15,024 bases of DNA from CAYLSV01 sp964386435 (GTDB lineage: Bacteria > Planctomycetota > Phycisphaerae > Tepidisphaerales > Tepidisphaeraceae), in NCBI GenBank assembly GCA_964386435.1, contig CAYLSV010000089.1:1-15024 (forward strand), given 5' to 3'. Made by a program: the position numbers and the translations under genes. The notes under the pieces are model-generated. The model had not been told where the DNA came from. It ran no database searches and saw only the letters and a list, made by a program, of their open reading frames with translations. This document shows, in pieces, positions 1 to 5,820 of this stretch. Positions within the stretch are counted from its first letter, which is position 1; each line of letters opens with the position of its first letter.

Positions 1-137
1 GGAGTTGGGGGAAGGGCCGGCGGGTTTAAGGCCGCGCCGGAGTAGGAGTTGCTAGGGGATTCATCCAATCCCGGGGCACTCCGGGCGGCCCCCGGCGTAG
101 GGCCGTCAGTAGCTTCCCCGCCGCTGCTCCCCCGCCC

Positions 138-866
138 ATGCCCCTCCCCGACGACGCCACCTGCGCCGGCTGCGGCTACCCATTGCGTGGACTGCCGGCC
201 CACCGCTGTCCGGAGTGCGGGCGGGCGTTTCATCCGAATGATCTCAGTTCCTTCGCTGGCCCGACGGCCGAGCGGGCGGTGGCGGACAAATTGGGTCTGA
301 TTCGCCGCCGTGACCGGAACCTGCGGCGGCTGCGGTGGGAGCCAAATCGTGCGGTGGGGTGGGCGAGCTTGTTTCCGGCGACGGTCCTCGGCATGTGGCC
401 GGTGATCGACGGCTGGACGCTGGTGTTGCTGGCCGGGTTGGCGTTCCTCATCCTGCTGACGTCGCTGGCCCGGCACGCCCGGCAGGTGCTGACGACGATG
501 AACGTCTCGACACCGCCGATCGACCGTCGGCCGCGGCGGTTGTTGATCGCGGCCGTCCTGATCGCGGGGTTGAAGCTGCCGGCGGTGCCCGTGGCGTACG
601 GCAGCCTGCCGTGGCTCAACGCCGCCGCCGACGCGACGGAGCGGGGCGGCACCTCCTTCCAACGCCGCGTCGGCCCGTTCCCGACGCGCGAGATCCGCGG
701 GTTCCCCGATGGCCAACTCGTGGAAATAGGCCTCGGCTCAGCCCGGCAAGCCGTTGGCGGCGGTTTGTTCCGGCGAACCCGCGGCCGTTGGCAACCCGCC
801 GACGGCCTGCCGATGCCTTTCTCCGGCGGTTGGTCGGTCAAGTTCGTACCCGGCCGGCCGAGGTAG
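138..866 (+). CDS. Zinc-ribbon multi-span membrane protein, first of a tandem pair
   Basis: The 242-aa protein begins with a four-cysteine zinc ribbon (C9, C12, C24, C27; core CGYPLRGL then RCPECG). A basic linker follows, then about three predicted membrane spans (roughly 72-90, 92-111, 134-156) and a 70-residue polar tail ending in GWSVKF. The next gene encodes a protein of the same layout and similar sequence. The start ATG is chosen because the two N-termini align from LPDDA onward, although no clear Shine-Dalgarno is visible. Only 12 bases separate the two genes, so they are probably co-transcribed. I associate short zinc ribbons of this type fused to membrane segments with Planctomycetes; their function is unknown to me. 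Zinc binding is inferred from the cysteines, and no catalytic motif is visible. Confidence 0.75.
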   Translation: MPLPDDATCAGCGYPLRGLPAHRCPECGRAFHPNDLSSFAGPTAERAVADKLGLIRRRDRNLRRLRWEPNRAVGWASLFPATVLGMWPVIDGWTLVLLAGLAFLILLTSLARHARQVLTTMNVSTPPIDRRPRRLLIAAVLIAGLKLPAVPVAYGSLPWLNAAADATERGGTSFQRRVGPFPTREIRGFPDGQLVEIGLGSARQAVGGGLFRRTRGRWQPADGLPMPFSGGWSVKFVPGRPR

Positions 867-878
867 TAGCATCGACTA

Positions 879-1616
879 ATGCTCGAGCTGCCCGACGACG
901 CCGCCTGCCTCGGCTGCGGGTATCGCCTGCGGGGGCTGGGCGAGGCACGGTGCCCGGAGTGCGGGCGGCCGTTCGATCCTCGCCGCTTCGCCTCCTTCGA
1001 CTCGGTGGCGTCGCGGCGGCTGATCGCGCGGAACCAACGGCGGCTGGCGCGGTCGCGTGGGCTGCGGCTGAGCCTGTGGCTGACGCCGGGGCGGGCGGCG
1101 GGGTTCGCGTGGATCGCGGTGGCCGTGCTGGGCATCGGCGTCTGGCCGATGTGGCTCGGGCTGCACGGCTGGTTGGTGCTGGCCGTGGTGCTGGCGGCGC
1201 TGGCGGCGGCGGACGGGCCGAAGGTCATGCGGCGGCTGCGGGAGCTCGAGCCGGACGCCAAGGTTAAGCGATTGATGCCGGTGCGGTGGCTGTGGCTGGC
1301 ACTGGGCCTGAGCCTGCTGAAGGTGCCGCTGTTGCCCATGTTCTGGCTGCACTGGCCGCTGCTGGACGCCGCTGCTGACCAACCGATCCCGATCGAGTCG
1401 GTGTACAACCAACCGGCCGGCCTCTACGTCAACCTGAACGCCCATCGCTGCGGCCACGGCGTCCACCTCAACTGGTTTCTCCATCACCGCGAGCCCGCCA
1501 GCGGCCCCGGCTTCTTCCGCCGCGACACGTCGGGCGTGTGCCACTTCAACCGCCACACCATCGAGCTGTCCCTCGGCAACGGCTGGTGGGCGAAGGTCGG
1601 CCCGCCCCGCTACTGA
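879..1616 (+). CDS. Zinc-ribbon multi-span membrane protein, second of a tandem pair
   Basis: This 245-aa protein is a paralogue of its upstream neighbour. It has the N-terminal zinc ribbon (C10, C13, C25, C28), a basic stretch, hydrophobic segments at about 73-95, 97-112 and 136-156, and a polar C-terminal domain ending in a GWWAKVGPPR motif that matches GWSVKFVPGR in the first protein. The exported tail differs: it is rich in His and Asn and carries two extra cysteines. The pair looks like a local gene duplication followed by divergence of the C-terminal domain. The stop overlaps the convergent Uma2 gene by 7 bases. The function is unknown; a membrane-associated role is inferred only from the hydrophobic segments. 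Confidence 0.75.
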   Translation: MLELPDDAACLGCGYRLRGLGEARCPECGRPFDPRRFASFDSVASRRLIARNQRRLARSRGLRLSLWLTPGRAAGFAWIAVAVLGIGVWPMWLGLHGWLVLAVVLAALAAADGPKVMRRLRELEPDAKVKRLMPVRWLWLALGLSLLKVPLLPMFWLHWPLLDAAADQPIPIESVYNQPAGLYVNLNAHRCGHGVHLNWFLHHREPASGPGFFRRDTSGVCHFNRHTIELSLGNGWWAKVGPPRY

Positions 1617-2281
1617 GGATCGCCCGCCGCCAGCAGCTCGGCGACGCACAGCGAAAACCCCGGCAGCAACGGCGTCGTCACGACGGCCTCGGCATCATGC
1701 GTCTGCTCCACCCAGCGGCCACTGTCGCGGGTGAGCTGGCGGAGGTGGTTTTGCCGCGGGTCGATGAGCCAGTACTCGCGGACGCCGAACTGCAAGTACT
1801 CCTCCGGCTTCTCCGTCGTGTCGGCCGCGCGGGTGGCGTCGCTGATCACTTCGACCACGATCTCCGGCACCCAACGTCGCCAGACGTTTCGACCCGTGAC
1901 CCCCGACGGTGATGAAGTCAGGTAAACGGCGATGTCCGGGTGGCGACCGCTGTTGAGCGACTCCATGATGATGCGGCATTCGCCGCTGCCGCCGATCCCC
2001 TTGATCCGCTTCTCCGGCTGAGCCTTGTAGAGCCGCAAGACGTCCATCAAATGGTCCACGATCCAAAAGTGCGGCAGGTTAGGCACATCCGACACAGTCA
2101 CCACCCCTCGAGCCAGTTCGTAGCATGCCCAGCCCTCGGCCGGCAGGGCGCTCAAGAATTCGTCCAACGACATCAGCCGACCATGATCGGCCGGCGTGAG
2201 CGGCTCAGGCGCAGCGACCTCATCAGGCGCAAGCGTTTCCACCTGCGGAGCCAATTGTGGTGGGTCGAGCGTTGCGGGCAT
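1610..2281 (-). CDS. Uma2 family (DUF820) PD-(D/E)XK nuclease-like protein
   Basis: The 223-aa protein matches the Uma2 family, a restriction-endonuclease-fold group that is highly expanded in cyanobacteria and planctomycetes. The expected signatures are present in order: HPDIAVYL with Asp116, EIVVEVISDAT with Glu144, a Lys at 158, and EYLQFGVREYWLIDP. The first 35 residues are Pro/Ala-rich and look like a disordered leader. The ATG at 2281 is chosen because a GGAGG sequence lies 12 bases upstream and the sulfite reductase stop lies 20 bases upstream. It may therefore share a transcript with that gene, though a functional link is not expected. The true biochemical role of most Uma2 proteins is unproven; nuclease activity is inferred from the fold. 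Confidence 0.85.
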   Translation of the reverse strand: MPATLDPPQLAPQVETLAPDEVAAPEPLTPADHGRLMSLDEFLSALPAEGWACYELARGVVTVSDVPNLPHFWIVDHLMDVLRLYKAQPEKRIKGIGGSGECRIIMESLNSGRHPDIAVYLTSSPSGVTGRNVWRRWVPEIVVEVISDATRAADTTEKPEEYLQFGVREYWLIDPRQNHLRQLTRDSGRWVEQTHDAEAVVTTPLLPGFSLCVAELLAAGDPQ

Positions 2282-2301
2282 CCTTCGATTGTACCTCCAA
2301 A

Positions 2302-4194
2302 TCACGCCGCGGTGTTCTGCGTGGGCTCGTAGCTCGCCGGGGCGGCTTTCTCCGTCAGCTTCGCGGTGGCCGGGTGGTCGCGGAGGTGGGCGAGGATCGC
2401 CGCGTGGCCGAGGCGGCGGTGGAAGGTGCCGAGGTCTTCGTCGGCCTCGCGGTGGTTTTGCCAGTGGTCGAACAGGGTGGCCGTCACCGTGGCGACGTGG
2501 TCGCGGGGGACTTGGCGGAGGTAGAGATTGTCGTTCTCGACGAGTGGCGTGCCCTGGTGGCGGCCGGCCTCGTCGCCGCCGATTTTGAGCATGTACATGC
2601 CGGGGCCCTGGCCGACCCAGCCGATGCTTTTGGTCGCCGGGCGGAAGCATTGCCGCTCGCAGCCGGTGACGCCAATGCTTTCGTGAAAATCGCCGTAACC
2701 CATCGCCTCGAGCTGGCCGATCAGCTCCGGCTCGAACTGCTCGGAGTCGGTGTAGGAGAGCCGGCAGGTGGGCAAGCCGACGCACGCCCCGCTAAGCGTC
2801 CGCAACCGGCTGACCCGCTTGCCACCGCGAACGCCGTACTTGAAGCCGGGCAACGCCGCCTCGAAATCGTCCTTCGCCGCCGGATCGAGGTTCGTGAACA
2901 GCAGATCCTGATTCGGCGTGATCATCAACTCGGTGTCGAAGTTCTCCATCAAATGCCGAACAAGCGCCTGCAATCGCTCGCCGTTGCCGACGGTGCTGCC
3001 CATACCGTCGGACGCCGCGCCTTGCAACTCCTCGCGGTCGATGAGCCGGCCGTTCTCGACCCAAAGGCCATACGCCAGCTTCCCGTCGCCCTGGTCCTGC
3101 CAGCCGTGGTGCATCTGCCGCGGGCCGACGTCGTGGCCCTCGATCGCCGGGCTGAAGCTCGCGCCGGCCTTTCTCACCTCGTCGCGGAACCAGTCGATGC
3201 CCTGCTTGTGGACCACGTACTTGAGCCGCGCCCAGTGGCGGTTCTTGCGGTCGCCGTACTCCTGGTGAACCTTCACCACCGCGTCCATGCCGCCGTGCAG
3301 TTCGCCCGGCGTGAAGACGCCCAGCGGCAAACCGAGGGTGCTGAAGCTGCTCTTGCCGTTTTTCTCACCCTGCCCGCCGCCGACGTAAAGCTGCCACGCG
3401 ACATGCCGGCCGTGCTCAATGATCGGCGAGGCGCCGAGGTCGTTCGTCCGCAGCTCGACGCAGTTGTCCAGCTCGATCTCGCCGGTCTGCGGGTTCGGGT
3501 GGGCCGCGCCGAAGGCGATCTTGAACTTGCGGTTGAGAAGCGCCTTGCCGTACCCGAACCGGCCGGGCGAGCCGTGGGCCGCCTCGGCCGCGGCGCGGTC
3601 GTAGGCCGTGTCGATGGCGAAGATTTTCAGGTGCGGCTGCTCGGCGAGCTGGAAGTACGTGCCGTACTTGCGGGCCTGCTGCCAAGCATCCGTCACGCCG
3701 CCGAACTTGCTCAGCGGGCAGGCCATCACGTTCCGCACGTTGTCGCCGCAGCCGTTGAGCGCGAAGAACCCGCTCTCGGCGATCATCTTCACGGCCGGGA
3801 TCAAATCGGCCTTGCTGATCCAGTGGAACTGGATGTTCTGCCGCGTGGTCAGGCGGATGCTCGGGCGGTTCTCGGGGCTGGTCGTGAACCGCCGGCTGAT
3901 CTCGTCGATCACCCGCCACTGGTCCCGCCCAAACGCCCCGCCGCCGGGGACGCTGATGCGGACCATGTACATCCAATCCTTCTGCTTGCCGGTCTTGGCC
4001 CGGTTGTACTCGGCGTAGATGCCGTGGCTCTTGGCGAGCGTTTCGGTCTCGTGGGCGATGTCGTCCCGCTCGAGGTCCCGAAAATCCTCGACGAGGCCGC
4101 CGGTGAGGCCGGCGTCGACCTTCAGCCGCTCGTTGGCGTTCCAGTCATCAACCGGCGTCTTCAGCAGCGGCTCGGGCGGGAGGAGTCGGCTCAT
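2302..4194 (-). CDS. cysI: Assimilatory sulfite reductase, siroheme/4Fe-4S hemoprotein
   Basis: The 630-aa protein reduces sulfite to sulfide. The N-terminal half carries HGIYAEYN, DWMYMVR and IRLTTRQNIQFHW, as in CysI and plant-type Sir. The anion-binding basic residues are in place: the Arg of RLTTRQ, the Arg of DNVRNV and both Lys of RKFK. The siroheme-linked 4Fe-4S cluster ligands appear as C471-x5-C477 and C512-x3-C516. The second pair reads GCERQCFRP instead of the common GCPNGCxRP. The length is nearer ferredoxin-dependent Sir than E. coli CysI (about 570 aa), and no CysJ flavoprotein is present, so ferredoxin is a plausible donor. A nitrite reductase of the same superfamily is the alternative, but the divergent cysH supports sulfite. 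The ATG at 4194 starts just before the conserved domain. Confidence 0.88.
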   Translation of the reverse strand: MSRLLPPEPLLKTPVDDWNANERLKVDAGLTGGLVEDFRDLERDDIAHETETLAKSHGIYAEYNRAKTGKQKDWMYMVRISVPGGGAFGRDQWRVIDEISRRFTTSPENRPSIRLTTRQNIQFHWISKADLIPAVKMIAESGFFALNGCGDNVRNVMACPLSKFGGVTDAWQQARKYGTYFQLAEQPHLKIFAIDTAYDRAAAEAAHGSPGRFGYGKALLNRKFKIAFGAAHPNPQTGEIELDNCVELRTNDLGASPIIEHGRHVAWQLYVGGGQGEKNGKSSFSTLGLPLGVFTPGELHGGMDAVVKVHQEYGDRKNRHWARLKYVVHKQGIDWFRDEVRKAGASFSPAIEGHDVGPRQMHHGWQDQGDGKLAYGLWVENGRLIDREELQGAASDGMGSTVGNGERLQALVRHLMENFDTELMITPNQDLLFTNLDPAAKDDFEAALPGFKYGVRGGKRVSRLRTLSGACVGLPTCRLSYTDSEQFEPELIGQLEAMGYGDFHESIGVTGCERQCFRPATKSIGWVGQGPGMYMLKIGGDEAGRHQGTPLVENDNLYLRQVPRDHVATVTATLFDHWQNHREADEDLGTFHRRLGHAAILAHLRDHPATAKLTEKAAPASYEPTQNTAA

Positions 4195-4230
4195 GCCGCT
4201 TAACCTAGTCTCCCGTGGGGAATAATCAAG

Positions 4231-5007
4231 TTGCCGCTGGACCTTTCCCCGCAGGTGGCCAACGCTTGGCCGGTCATGCACCTGACCGTCCTGCCGCCGC
4301 CGCCCGCCGACGTGTCGCCCGCCCTCGCCGGGCCGCCGGAGGACGCGGCGCCCGAGGCGGTGCTGGCGTGGGTGGCCGGGCATCACGCCGCCAGTCTCGC
4401 CGCTGGTCGGGTGGTCGCCACATCGGCATTTGGCATGGAGGGCGTGGTGCTCATCGACGCCATCGCCCACAGCCGGCTGCCGATCCCGATAATCTGGATC
4501 GACACCGGCTTCCTGTTCGCCGAAACGCACGAGTTGCGGGAGAAGCTGGAAGCCCGATACCCGCACGTGGAGTTCCGCCGCGAACCGTTCGGCAACCTGC
4601 CACCCGCCACCCCCGCCGAGCTGTGGCGGCACGACCCCGACGCCTGCTGCGCCATTCGCAAGGTCGAGCCCATGCGGCGAATCATGCAGAACGTCGACGT
4701 CTGGCTCACCGCCCTCCGCCGCGGCCAATCGAGCGACCGCGCCCACCTCCCGCTCGCCCATCGCGACCCGAAGTTCGGCGTCACCAAAATTTGCCCGCTC
4801 ATCACGTGGGACCGTGCGCAAATCTGGGACCGCGTCCAACGCCGCGGCCTGCCCTACAACCGCCTCCACGAGCTCGGCTACCCCACCGTCGGCTGCACCC
4901 ACTGCACCCGTCCGGTCCCCGGCAGCAACCCCGCCACCTACAGCCGGGCCGGCCGCTGGTCCGGCACGACCAAAACCGAGTGCGGCCTCCACGGCGCGGG
5001 AATCTGA
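4231..5007 (+). CDS. cysH: APS/PAPS reductase, iron-sulfur (thioredoxin-dependent) type
   Basis: This 258-aa protein reduces adenylylated sulfate to sulfite, the substrate of the divergent sulfite reductase. A PP-loop region reads ATSAFGMEG. The 4Fe-4S cysteines C139-C140 (CCAIRKVEP) and C222/C225 (GCTHCTRPV) are present, and the catalytic Cys251 lies in the C-terminal KTECGLH motif. Retention of the CC...CxxC set points to the APS-preferring class (EC 1.8.4.10) rather than the enterobacterial PAPS enzyme, which lacks these cysteines. The TTG at 4231 is used because third codon positions are G/C-rich from there on and not before it. An in-frame ATG at 4276 is a good alternative and would leave 81 rather than 36 bases between the divergent genes. 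Confidence 0.9.
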   Translation: MPLDLSPQVANAWPVMHLTVLPPPPADVSPALAGPPEDAAPEAVLAWVAGHHAASLAAGRVVATSAFGMEGVVLIDAIAHSRLPIPIIWIDTGFLFAETHELREKLEARYPHVEFRREPFGNLPPATPAELWRHDPDACCAIRKVEPMRRIMQNVDVWLTALRRGQSSDRAHLPLAHRDPKFGVTKICPLITWDRAQIWDRVQRRGLPYNRLHELGYPTVGCTHCTRPVPGSNPATYSRAGRWSGTTKTECGLHGAGI

Positions 5008-5088
5008 GCCGAAACACACTCGGGTGGTTGCGGCAGCGGCCCCCCGCTTCCAGATGGTTTTTGCCAGAGGTTACTCGTTGCCAAACCT

Positions 5089-5105
5089 CCGCCTCGTGGA
5101 GGCGG
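5089..5105 (+). terminator. Probable hairpin terminator after cysH
   Basis: A 7-bp perfect stem (CCGCCTC, loop GTG, GAGGCGG) lies 81 bases after the cysH stop and is followed by only three T residues. An AAA just upstream could extend pairing with TTT through a bulge. The hairpin is clear, but the short T-tract makes intrinsic termination uncertain. Confidence 0.4.
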
Positions 5106-5188
5106 TTTCAGCTGAGTTGAGCGACAGGTTCGGGTCGAAGTGACCTCGGCCCACCGCCTGAGCATTAACGGCTGTGGTTCATCGCCGC

Positions 5189-5231
5189 AAAGCCTGCCGC
5201 GCCTCGCGAAGAGAGCTTTGGCAGACAGGCT
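5189..5231. repeat. Palindrome-rich intergenic segment
   Basis: Several overlapping inverted repeats occupy this stretch: AGCCTG with CAGGCT, CTGCC with GGCAG, and AAAGC with GCTTT. They allow alternative foldings of one 43-base element between cysH and the tRNA cluster. No reading frame is convincing here. It could be a dispersed REP-like element or a structured RNA end; that cannot be decided from a single copy. Confidence 0.3.
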
Positions 5232-5265
5232 GAGACAAATATGATGCCACAGGATTTTACATAGT

Positions 5266-5351
5266 GGGTGCTGGAGGAGTCGAACCTCGTGTCGGCCGCC
5301 CGGCGATTTAGTAGACGGCGGCTTTACAGGCCGCTGCCGGGGACAGCACCC
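5266..5351 (-). tRNA. tRNA-Tyr(GTA)-like gene lacking a D-loop; possibly a pseudogene
   Basis: Read on the minus strand, the ends form a perfect 7-bp acceptor stem (GGGTGCT with AGCACCC) followed by A at position 73. The T-arm is clear (loop TTCGACT, one mismatch at the outermost pair). The anticodon arm is a perfect 5-bp GCGGC/GCCGC stem around the loop CTGTAAA, giving anticodon GTA at 5325-5327 with T33. Only 10 bases (5335-5344) separate the acceptor from the anticodon stem, so there is no room for a D-arm. Conversely, the variable region (5290-5317) is 28 bases, about twice what is normal for tRNA-Tyr. CCA is not encoded. It is either a degenerate tRNA or a strongly rearranged one. Confidence 0.5.
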
Positions 5352-5371
5352 GGAATTTCATAGTTACGTCC

Positions 5372-5388
5372 GCCGCACCGAGTGCGGC
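5372..5388. other. Hairpin in the spacer between two tRNA-like genes
   Basis: A 7-bp perfect stem (GCCGCAC with GTGCGGC) with the 3-base loop CGA sits in the 49-base spacer between the first two minus-strand tRNA-like genes. No T-run follows on either strand. It may be an RNA-processing structure or a weak terminator. Confidence 0.4.
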
Positions 5389-5400
5389 TGATTCCATAGT

Positions 5401-5474
5401 GCGACGGACGGGATTCGAACCCGCAACCTCACGGCTCTCGACCGTGCGCCTCTTGCCAATTGGGCCACCGTCGC
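5401..5474 (-). tRNA. tRNA with anticodon GAG (Leu-type) on a short-variable-loop body
   Basis: The 74-base cloverleaf on the minus strand is complete. It has a 7-bp acceptor (GCGACGG with CCGTCGC), a D-arm closed by GCC/GGC with GG in the loop, an anticodon stem CACGG/CCGTG, a 5-base variable loop, a T-arm with loop TTCGAAT, and A73. The seven-base anticodon loop is TCGAGAG, so positions 34-36 read GAG (Leu). However, position 33 is C instead of the near-universal T. Leucine tRNAs normally have a long variable arm, which is missing. The gene is real by structure; its amino-acid identity is doubtful. CCA is not encoded. Confidence 0.8.
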
Positions 5475-5482
5475 GTGCTGAT

Positions 5483-5555
5483 GGCTCGAGCAGGATTCGA
5501 ACCTGCAACGCCGCGGATCTGAGCCGCGTGCCTCTGCCAGTTGGGCTACCGAGCC
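5483..5555 (-). tRNA. tRNA with anticodon CAG (Leu-type) on a short-variable-loop body
   Basis: The 73-base cloverleaf on the minus strand is well formed. It has acceptor GGCTCGG/TCGAGCC with one G-T pair, a D-arm closed by GCC/GGC, anticodon stem CGCGG/CCGCG, a variable loop of 5 bases, T-stem GCAGG/CCTGC with loop TTCGAAT, and A73. The anticodon loop CTCAGAT has T33 and reads CAG, which decodes the leucine codon CTG. The long variable arm expected of tRNA-Leu is absent. The D-arm closely resembles that of the neighbouring GAG tRNA, suggesting common origin by duplication. CCA is not encoded. It lies 8 bases upstream of the GAG gene in transcription order. Confidence 0.85.
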
Positions 5556-5576
5556 TTGATTCTCCGGAGAAGATGC

Positions 5577-5619
5577 CAACAAAAGAACGCCCCGCGGCCG
5601 ATGAATCGGCCGCGGGGCG
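5577..5619 (-). terminator. Strong intrinsic terminator, minus strand
   Basis: A perfect 15-bp inverted repeat (5588-5602 with 5605-5619, tip GA) forms a very stable GC-rich hairpin. On the minus strand it is followed by TTCTTTTGTT, as expected for intrinsic termination; the plus side has no T-run. It ends transcripts coming from upstream on the minus strand, including the nuclease-like gene, and separates them from the tRNA cluster 22 bases further on. Confidence 0.75.
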
Positions 5620-5820
5620 GGATGGTTCGGGGTTGAGTCGCCGGCCGTTCAGCCGTCTCGCGTCTCACGCCACACCATCACCTCCGGCGGCCGCTCGGGC
5701 AGCAGAAGTCGATAGGTGAGACGTAGGAAGACGGCGCTCATGACAGACACAGATTACCCACTGATCCGAGTTCCGTCAAGACGCGAGAGAGAATTTCTAT
5801 AGTTCCACCGCGATCGGGTA
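5620..5820. other. Intergenic region upstream of the tRNA terminator
   Basis: No established gene is visible in these 201 bases. A 30-codon minus-strand frame (ATG at 5741, stop at 5649-5651) starts just after a promoter-like sequence and ends before the strong terminator. It has no Shine-Dalgarno and no recognisable similarity, so it is noted but not called as a gene. Confidence 0.4.
5751..5779 (-). promoter_or_regulatory. Sigma70-like promoter candidate, minus strand
   Basis: On the minus strand TTGACG (5774-5779, five of six consensus) is followed after exactly 17 bases by TAATCT (5751-5756, a weak -10). It would start transcription about 10 bases before the small 30-codon frame and upstream of the strong hairpin at 5588-5619. 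The spacing is ideal, but the -10 match is poor. Confidence 0.3.

Noticed and set aside
1..137. End of an upstream gene or a regulatory region
   Set aside because: Only a 6-bp dyad (86-91 with 100-105) and GC-rich text are visible; nothing supports a specific element.
2257..4203. A 648-codon plus-strand open frame opposite the sulfite reductase
   Set aside because: It is the antisense of a clearly recognised enzyme with intact cofactor motifs. Its translation is low-complexity Ala/Val/Arg/Leu-rich text typical of GC-rich shadow frames.
5399..5719. 106-codon plus-strand frame over the tRNA genes
   Set aside because: It lies across two tRNA genes on the opposite strand and the terminator hairpin. 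The RIRTCN/GFEPATSRL-like text is the well-known spurious translation of tRNA antisense.
5649..5741. 30-codon minus-strand frame as a protein gene
   Set aside because: A possible promoter and a terminator bracket it, but there is no ribosome-binding site and no similarity I recognise, so it is reported only as a finding.
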